A DNA stretch of 9,406 nucleotides from Candidatus Adiutrix sp. (GTDB lineage: Bacteria; Desulfobacterota; Desulfarculia; Adiutricales; Adiutricaceae), in the NCBI GenBank assembly GCA_031273445.1, contig JAISRV010000387.1, positions 1-9,406 of the forward strand, written 5' to 3'. The position numbers and the translations under genes were made by a program. Positions within the stretch are counted from its first letter, which is position 1. Each line of letters starts with the position of its first letter. The notes beneath the pieces are model-generated. The model was not told where the DNA came from. It did no database searches and saw only the letters and a list, made by a program, of their open reading frames with translations. Positions 4,968 to 9,406 of this stretch are shown piece after piece.

Positions 4968-6324
4968 CGAACGCGACATACGCCTGACCATAGGCGGTTT
5001 ATTGGGCGATGAAGGCTACCTGGTGGCCCAGGCCTCTTCCGGTTCTGAAGCTCTGGAACGCATTGACGAATCAGCGCCGGAACTGGTGATCCTTGATCTG
5101 TGGATGCAGAACGCCGAGCAGGGCTTTGACGTTTTGACGCGCATCCGGGAGGAATACCCGCATCTGCCGGTAGTCGTCATAAGCGGTCACGGCAATATTG
5201 AAACCGCCGTTCGCGCCGTAAAACTGGGCGCTTTCGACTATATCGAAAAACCGCTGTCCGCCGATAAGCTTCTGCTGACCGTGGAAAGAGCTTTGAGTTT
5301 TCGGCGGCTGTCGGCGGAAAACCAGATATTGAAAACGCGCTCCAAATCGGCCTCGGTCATGATCGGCCAAAGCCGGCCCCTGGCCGAACTGATGCGTAAA
5401 ATCGAAGCGGTGGCCCCCACCCCGGCCTCGGTGCTCATCACCGGCGAAAACGGGGTCGGCAAGGAACTGGCCGCCAGGACAGTGCATTTGTTGTCGCAAC
5501 GGGCCGACCGCCCCATGATTGAGGTCAACTGCGCGGCCATCCCGGAGGAACTGGTGGAAAGCGAGCTGTTCGGACACGAAAAAGGCGCTTTCACCGGCGC
5601 CGCGGCCAGAAAGCAGGGCCGCTTCGACCAGGCCAATCACTCCACCCTCTTTCTTGACGAAATCGGCGATATGAGCTTGAAGACCCAAGCTAAGGTGCTG
5701 AGAATTTTGCAGGAACAGAAATTCGAACGGGTCGGCGGCGTCAAAACCATCAGCGTGGACGTGCGCGTAATCGCCGCCAGCAACAAAGACCTGGAAAAGG
5801 AAATAGAGCGCGGCGCCTTCCGCCAGGACCTGTTCTACCGTCTCAACGTCGTGCCCCTGCGCGTGCCGGCCCTGCGGGAGCGCCCGGAAGACATCCCCCT
5901 TCTGGCCGATGAATTTCTAAGCGCCTACGCCCGCGACAACAACCTCGGTTCCAAGCGGATATCCCGGGCCATGATGGACGACCTCAGGCAACGCCCATGG
6001 CCGGGCAATGTCCGCGAGCTCAAGAACACCATCGAACGGCTGGCCATAATGACGCCGGGAGAACTGATCGACGTGGATCCGGCGGCAAGCGGCCGCCCTC
6101 TGCCCCCACGCGGCGCGACTCGCGGCCCGGCGGAAAACGACGATTACATGTCGTTGCCTTACCGTAAAGCCAGGGCCGAATTTGAACGCATTTATCTCCT
6201 GCGTCAGCTCTCGGCCCATGATCACAATATCACCCAGACGGCCGAAGCTATAGATATGGACCGAACCAGCCTGCATAAAAAACTGAAAGCTCTGGACTTT
6301 AAAGATTGGGCGGAAGGGAAATAA
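4939..6324 (+). CDS. NtrX-like sigma-54-dependent response regulator
   Basis: A three-domain transcription activator that, when phosphorylated by a sensor kinase, remodels RNA polymerase containing sigma-54. The receiver domain (about 1-120) has Asp9/Asp10, phosphoacceptor Asp53 (VILDLW), Ser82 (ISGHGNIETAV) and Lys104 (IEKP). The AAA+ domain (about 140-375) has Walker A GENGVGKE (169-176), the sigma-54 contact loop GAFTGA (216-221), Walker B LFLDE (237-241) and WPGNVREL (354-361). A Fis-type helix-turn-helix closes the protein (ITQTAEAIDMDRTSLHKKLK, 431-450). All key residues are intact at 461 residues. ISGHGNIETA and the C-terminal TSLHKKL helix point to NtrX more than NtrC. No sensor kinase such as NtrY lies beside it. 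It overlaps rimI by 29 nt and ends 6 nt before yihY. Target genes are unknown. Confidence 0.94.
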   Translation: MTDTILVVDDERDIRLTIGGLLGDEGYLVAQASSGSEALERIDESAPELVILDLWMQNAEQGFDVLTRIREEYPHLPVVVISGHGNIETAVRAVKLGAFDYIEKPLSADKLLLTVERALSFRRLSAENQILKTRSKSASVMIGQSRPLAELMRKIEAVAPTPASVLITGENGVGKELAARTVHLLSQRADRPMIEVNCAAIPEELVESELFGHEKGAFTGAAARKQGRFDQANHSTLFLDEIGDMSLKTQAKVLRILQEQKFERVGGVKTISVDVRVIAASNKDLEKEIERGAFRQDLFYRLNVVPLRVPALRERPEDIPLLADEFLSAYARDNNLGSKRISRAMMDDLRQRPWPGNVRELKNTIERLAIMTPGELIDVDPAASGRPLPPRGATRGPAENDDYMSLPYRKARAEFERIYLLRQLSAHDHNITQTAEAIDMDRTSLHKKLKALDFKDWAEGK

Positions 6325-6330
6325 GCCGGA

Positions 6331-7530
6331 ATGAATTTTGACCTGAAGAAGCTAAAAAACATCAGCCCCGGCGACAGGTTGACGGCTATATACGACCGGC
6401 TGGAACAGGCCGGCATAACCCGTTGGCCGGTTGAAGCCACCGCGCTCTCCTATTACACCATACTGGGGGTGGTGCCTTTTCTGGCCATTTGTTTTGCCCT
6501 GGCCCAGAGTTTCGGCCTGGAAAGGGCGCTCAATACCGCCATCACGAACTCTTTTTCCAAATTTGAGGGCCAGGAGGAGATTCTGGATCAGTTGCGCGCC
6601 ATGGCCTTCAACCTCATACAAAACTACTCCGGCAGTCTGATGGTTTTTGTGGCCCTGGCCATTATATTTTGGTCCGGTTATCGTATTCTGACTCTGATGG
6701 AAACCGTTTTTGGCAGAATATATGGTTACCATCCTCCACGCCGGGCCATTCACCGCGCGTTGGATTATTTCACGGTCATAATCATAGTTCCGCTGGTGCT
6801 GATGGCCGCCGGCGGCATCACCATCTATCTGAACCGCCTTTCCACCAGCGACTCCCTGGCTTTTATCCCCCTGGGCCTCAACCTGGGCGTCTTCTTCTCC
6901 CTGCTCTTGATCATCTCTCCTTACATCATGTGGTGGTTAGTCCTCAGTTGGGCCTACGCCTATTTCAGCCGCGGCCTGATGCGCTGGCGCGAAAGATTGG
7001 TCGGCGGCTTCATCAGCGCCCTGGCCTTTCAAATGTTCCAGACCTTCTACATTAGAATAATGATCGCGCTGACCAGTTACAACGTCATTTACGGCAGTTT
7101 CGCCGCCATCCCCCTGTTCATGATCTGGCTTTACACCGGCTGGCTGATCGTGCTGGCGGGCGGGGAAATAACTCGCCGTTTCAGCGACCTGTTTTCTACC
7201 GGCCGAAACTTTTTTAGCCTCATCGAACCGGCCACCTGGAACGGCATAGTCGAGTTGTCCTGCCGGGTCATGAAAGAGGTCATAAAAGTCTATACGGCGG
7301 AGCCCTCCGGGGGGGCAACCTCCATGCGGCGCCTGTCCCGCGTCACTGATTCGCCCCTGCCCTCTCTTGGTTCGGCGGTCACTCGTCTTTTAAACGTGGG
7401 ACTCCTGGCCCGCGTGTCGGGGCCGACCGCCGACGACGGCCCCTCATTCCTCCCCGCCCTCTGTCCGGATCAGTTGAATGATGAACGCATCCGGGAAATT
7501 TTGGCCGAAGGCCTGATGGAAATTATTTAA
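6331..7530 (+). CDS. YihY/BrkB-family membrane protein with cytoplasmic C-terminal extension
   Basis: An inner-membrane protein of the YihY/BrkB (UPF0761) family. The biochemical role is not settled; links to envelope integrity have been proposed, and the old RNase BN name was an error. About six membrane segments lie near residues 40-60, 102-122, 146-166, 184-210, 224-245 and 254-278. Hallmarks are ALSYYTILGVVPFLAICFAL (38-57) and NVIYGSFAAIPLFMIWLY (251-268) followed by GGEI. The E. coli protein has 290 residues; this one has 399. The extra part, about 300-399, is soluble and reads like a winged-helix fold (MRRLSRVTDSPLPSLGSAVT, then RLLNVGLLARVSG and a short strand SFLPAL). DNA binding is not shown. 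It starts 6 nt after the regulator, so the two are very likely cotranscribed; the ribosome site is weak. Confidence 0.92.
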   Translation: MNFDLKKLKNISPGDRLTAIYDRLEQAGITRWPVEATALSYYTILGVVPFLAICFALAQSFGLERALNTAITNSFSKFEGQEEILDQLRAMAFNLIQNYSGSLMVFVALAIIFWSGYRILTLMETVFGRIYGYHPPRRAIHRALDYFTVIIIVPLVLMAAGGITIYLNRLSTSDSLAFIPLGLNLGVFFSLLLIISPYIMWWLVLSWAYAYFSRGLMRWRERLVGGFISALAFQMFQTFYIRIMIALTSYNVIYGSFAAIPLFMIWLYTGWLIVLAGGEITRRFSDLFSTGRNFFSLIEPATWNGIVELSCRVMKEVIKVYTAEPSGGATSMRRLSRVTDSPLPSLGSAVTRLLNVGLLARVSGPTADDGPSFLPALCPDQLNDERIREILAEGLMEII

Positions 7531-7610
7531 CTAAAACAGCCTCAGGACAATCGATTCTTATGTGGCCTCGCGTCAAGTAAAAAGCGCGATCTGGAATCCG
7601 ATTATTCTCT

Positions 7611-7630
7611 TTTCGCCAAGTTGGCGGAAA
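7611..7630. repeat. Near-perfect palindrome downstream of yihY
   Basis: CGCCAA (7614-7619) and TTGGCG (7621-7626) are perfect inverted copies around one G, and the flanking TTT and GAAA extend the symmetry with one bulge. There is no T-run after it, so it is not a standard terminator. It could be a protein-binding site or an RNA hairpin at the end of the long operon message. Confidence 0.4.
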
Positions 7631-7671
7631 CAATTTGCTCCATGACTACGCCCACGGGGCTTAAGTTTGAT

Positions 7672-7698
7672 CGCCGCAAAACCGCCGTTTTGGCGGCG
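7672..7698 (+). other. Strong hairpin in the yihY-gltX gap
   Basis: CGCCGC (7672-7677) pairs with GCGGCG (7693-7698), and AAAAC (7678-7682) pairs with GTTTT (7687-7691), leaving one bulged G (7692) and a 4-nt loop. This 11-bp stem is the strongest structure in the gap. It lacks a trailing T-run, so it may protect the 3' end of the upstream message or act in Rho-type ending instead of intrinsic termination. The fold is seen in the sequence; the function is inferred. Confidence 0.5.
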
Positions 7699-7745
7699 CT
7701 TCCAGGCGGCATTGACGCTTTGTCGGCTTAGGCCGGTAATCGATG

Positions 7746-7765
7746 AACCGGGCTTGCCCCGGGTT
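7746..7765 (+). terminator. GC-rich hairpin, possible weak terminator
   Basis: AACC GGGC (7746-7753) pairs with GCCC (7756-7759) and GGTT (7762-7765), leaving CG bulged and TT between the arms, so the real loop would be larger. The following bases are only partly T-rich (up to ATATTTT at 7777-7783). It may help to separate yihY from gltX, but the T-tract is poor. Confidence 0.25.
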
Positions 7766-7794
7766 TGAATATATGATATTTTGCCTGATGGTTA

Positions 7795-7865
7795 TTGACT
7801 CGCCAGAGATAAACATAACTTTTGCCGCCGAGCGTAGCGATATTTAATAGCCGGGTCTATATAAG
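7795..7865 (+). promoter_or_regulatory. Candidate promoter region for gltX
   Basis: A good -35-like TTGACT lies at 7795-7800, but the bases at the right distance are a poor -10 (TAACTT, 7816-7821). Two good -10-like hexamers, TTTAAT (7843-7848) and TATAAG (7860-7865), have no convincing -35. The gap, the change to AT-rich DNA, and gltX being functionally separate all suggest a promoter here, but I cannot place it exactly. Confidence 0.25.
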
Positions 7866-7903
7866 CGTTTCGCCTAAGTTTACGGTCTTTTTAGAGGTTC
7901 CTG

Positions 7904-9280
7904 ATGTCAGAGACTATCACCCGTTTTGCGCCCAGTCCCACTGGCCATCTTCATGTCGGCGGAGCGCGCACTGCGCTTTTTAACTGGCTTCTGGCCCGGC
8001 AGAAAGGCGGCCGGTTTGTCTTGCGCATCGAAGATACCGATGCTCAGCGTTCTAGCGACGAGTTTACGCGGGCTATTCTTTCGGCCATGACCTGGCTGAA
8101 GCTGGACTGGGACGGCGAGCCGGTCTATCAGAGCCAGCGGCTCCCGCTTCACCGGGAATATATAGACAAGCTCCTGAGCGAAGGCCAGGCCTACTGGTGT
8201 CATTGCCAGGCCGCCGACCTGGAAGAGCGTCGCCGGAAGGCTCTGGCCGCCGGCGGCAAGCCTAAGTATGACGGCCTCTGCCGTGATAAGAACCTGGGCC
8301 CGGCGCCTGGGGCGGTGGTTCGCTTCCGAGGCCCCGAAGGCGGAGAAACCGGCTGGAACGACCTGATCAAAGGTTCGGTGGTGTTCGACAACCGTGAGCT
8401 TGACGATCTCATCATCCTCCGCAGCGACGGTCTGCCCACCTACAATATGGCCGTGGTGGTGGACGACGTCGCCATGAACATCACCCATATTGTTCGAGGC
8501 GACGACCACGTCAACAATACCCCCCGCCAGATCCAGCTTTACCGCGCCTTAGGGGCGCCTGCGCCTTATTTCGCCCATGTGCCCATGATCCTGGGCGCGG
8601 ACAAAACCAGGCTTTCCAAACGCCACGGCGCCACTTCGGTCATGGCTTATAAGGATATGGGGTATCTGCCGCAGGCCTTGATCAATTATCTGGCCCGGCT
8701 GGGCTGGTCGCACGGCGATCAGGAGATTTTTTCCTTGGATGAAATGAAACAGGTTTTCGACCTCAGCCATGTCGGGCGTTCGGCCGGGGTTTTCAACCCG
8801 GAAAAGCTCAACTGGCTCAACAGCCATTACCTGAAGGAAACCCCCCCGGACGAGCTGGCCGAGTTGGTTTGGCCTTATCTGGAGCCCAAGGGCTACGCCA
8901 GGCCTGACGGCGCGGCTATGGCCAAAATAATGCTCACCGTCCATGAACGCGGCAAAACCCTGACGGAACTGGCGGAAAAGGCCGAGTTTTATTTTCAAGA
9001 CCTGCCGACTTTGGACACGAAAGACGCGGCCAAAATTCTCACCCCGGAAAACAAGGCTTTGCTTAGGGAATGGATGGAAGTTCTGCGGCGCCCGCTGGGC
9101 GGAGGAGAGTTCGAGGCTCTTTTGCGCCGCGTGGCCGAAGAAAAAGGCGTCAAGCCGGGCGCGGCGGCGCAGCCTCTAAGGCTGGCCATGACCGGCCGGA
9201 CGGCCAGCCCTGGCCTGGACGACATTCTAAGTATTCTGGGGCCGGAAAAAATACGCAAAAGGATTGAAGCCCTTCTTTGA
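7904..9280 (+). CDS. gltX: Glutamate--tRNA ligase (GluRS)
   Basis: A cytoplasmic class I aminoacyl-tRNA synthetase that charges tRNA-Glu, and in many bacteria also tRNA-Gln for later amidation by GatCAB. The product has 458 residues (E. coli 471). Residues 8-31 carry the ATP-site motif FAPSPTGHLHVGGARTALFN. RIEDTD at 41-46 and IVRGDDHVNNTPRQIQLY (196-213) are active-site blocks. KTRLSKRHG (234-242) is the KMSKS-type loop. The C-terminal anticodon-binding part ends with the conserved MTGRTASPGL. Cys99, Cys101 and Cys126 match three zinc ligands of the E. coli enzyme (Cys98, Cys100, Cys125); the fourth, His127, aligns with Asp128. AGAGG at 7893-7897 with a 6-nt spacer supports the ATG. Specificity for one or two tRNAs cannot be judged. 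It stands apart from the upstream operon. Confidence 0.97.
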   Translation: MSETITRFAPSPTGHLHVGGARTALFNWLLARQKGGRFVLRIEDTDAQRSSDEFTRAILSAMTWLKLDWDGEPVYQSQRLPLHREYIDKLLSEGQAYWCHCQAADLEERRRKALAAGGKPKYDGLCRDKNLGPAPGAVVRFRGPEGGETGWNDLIKGSVVFDNRELDDLIILRSDGLPTYNMAVVVDDVAMNITHIVRGDDHVNNTPRQIQLYRALGAPAPYFAHVPMILGADKTRLSKRHGATSVMAYKDMGYLPQALINYLARLGWSHGDQEIFSLDEMKQVFDLSHVGRSAGVFNPEKLNWLNSHYLKETPPDELAELVWPYLEPKGYARPDGAAMAKIMLTVHERGKTLTELAEKAEFYFQDLPTLDTKDAAKILTPENKALLREWMEVLRRPLGGGEFEALLRRVAEEKGVKPGAAAQPLRLAMTGRTASPGLDDILSILGPEKIRKRIEALL

Positions 9281-9304
9281 AGCCGTCGCCCCAGGCGCCT
9301 CGAC

Positions 9305-9349
9305 CTGTAAAATATTAGCGCGCGTTCTTTATTTTTACAGTATTTTTTT
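9305..9349 (+). terminator. Probable terminator of gltX
   Basis: CTGTAAAA (9305-9312) and TTTTACAG (9333-9340) are perfect 8-bp inverted repeats, extended by TA pairing with one bulge, and followed at once by a T-rich tract (9341-9349). The loop is long (about 18-20 nt) and contains GCGCGCG. The stem is AT-rich, weaker than usual for an intrinsic terminator, but its position 25 nt after the gltX stop and the T-run support the call. Confidence 0.5.
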
Positions 9350-9367
9350 ATTAAGTTAGCGTTTTTT

Positions 9368-9402
9368 GTTGCATATCTAGGTAATTTCAACTACAATGCA
9401 AC
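9368..9402. repeat. Inverted repeat at the right edge of the window
   Basis: GTTGCAT (9368-9374) and ATGCAAC (9396-9402) are perfect 7-bp inverted copies, 21 nt apart, in AT-rich DNA. After one mismatch, T-run and A-run flanks (9364-9366 and 9404-9406) continue the pairing to the edge. It may be an operator or the promoter region of the next gene, or the end of an element that continues outside. Nothing further can be said from this window. Confidence 0.4.
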
Positions 9403-9406
9403 TAAA

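Larger units (their letters stand above)
7531..7731 (+). other. Open frame continuing in phase after the yihY stop
   Basis: After the TAA of yihY (7528-7530) the same frame stays open for 66 more codons to a TAG at 7729-7731. Its only ATG is at 7642, which would give a 29-residue peptide starting MTTPTGLKFDRRK and ending GGIDALSA; the ribosome site for it is poor (GGAA 14 nt upstream). Two hairpins lie inside the same stretch. The frame could be chance, a degraded extension of YihY left by a stop mutation, or stop readthrough. I favour chance or decay and do not call it a gene. Confidence 0.2.

Noticed and set aside
5071..5688. 205-residue minus-strand ORF
   Set aside because: It is antisense to the receiver and AAA+ domains of the sigma-54 regulator and has no family features; a shadow of GC-rich coding DNA.
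7623..7638. Possible sigma-54 promoter (TTGGC ... TTGC)
   Set aside because: The GG to GC distance is 12 nt instead of the required 10.
7756..7775. tRNA-like T-loop (GGGTTTGAAT)
   Set aside because: No matching acceptor, D or anticodon arms could be built around it; no tRNA is present.
7667..7816. 49-codon minus-strand ORF in the yihY-gltX gap
   Set aside because: Weak ribosome site, runs through the strong hairpin, and no recognisable sequence features.
7907..8509. 200-residue minus-strand ORF
   Set aside because: Antisense to the most conserved part of gltX, with no recognisable domain.
1..9406. CRISPR array, prophage, insertion sequence or defence island
   Set aside because: No regularly spaced repeats, transposase, integrase or defence-type protein is visible; the gene content is housekeeping and regulatory.

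Overview
The window looks like a chromosomal housekeeping and regulatory region of a Gram-negative bacterium, most likely a Desulfobacterota (former Deltaproteobacteria) member. This is inferred from gene content and order and was not tested by any search. The hpf-ptsN-rapZ order matches the distal part of the proteobacterial rpoN operon. Here it is followed by mannose-family PTS genes, where Escherichia coli has npr, and then by an NtrX-type sigma-54 activator. The coding DNA is fairly GC-rich and the non-coding islands are clearly AT-rich.

Layout. Positions 1-598 hold no confident gene. At the left edge there may be the 5' end of a leftward gene (1-60), then an AT-rich stretch with a palindrome, a 30-codon small ORF with a good ribosome site (285-377), a tandem 11-bp repeat, a candidate promoter, and a leader with four GC-rich hairpins that runs up to hpf. 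Positions 599-7530 carry nine genes on the + strand: hpf, ptsN, rapZ, PTS EIIA, EIIB and EIIC of the mannose family, rimI, an NtrX-like regulator and a YihY/BrkB-family membrane protein. From EIIA to yihY the gaps are 34 nt or less, or the genes overlap, so this part is very likely one operon. Between ptsN and rapZ (87 nt) and between rapZ and EIIA (152 nt) there are repeat- or hairpin-rich spacers that could be internal control points. Positions 7531-7903 are a 373-nt gap with three hairpins and an unexplained open frame. gltX (7904-9280) follows as a separate unit with a terminator-like inverted repeat after it.

How the genes fit together. HPF (ribosome hibernation), EIIA-Ntr, RapZ and the EIIA/EIIB/EIIC proteins suggest a PTS-linked module that couples phosphate flow to carbon, nitrogen and cell-envelope control. 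No EI, HPr or EIID is encoded here, so the PTS set is incomplete within the window. RimI, the sigma-54 activator and YihY are translationally linked passengers or co-regulated genes. I see no mobile element, CRISPR array, tRNA or rRNA, and no clearly new system. The points most worth a second look are the PTS set lacking EIID, a RapZ without the basic C-terminal residues used for RNA binding in E. coli, and several structured or repeated intergenic elements.
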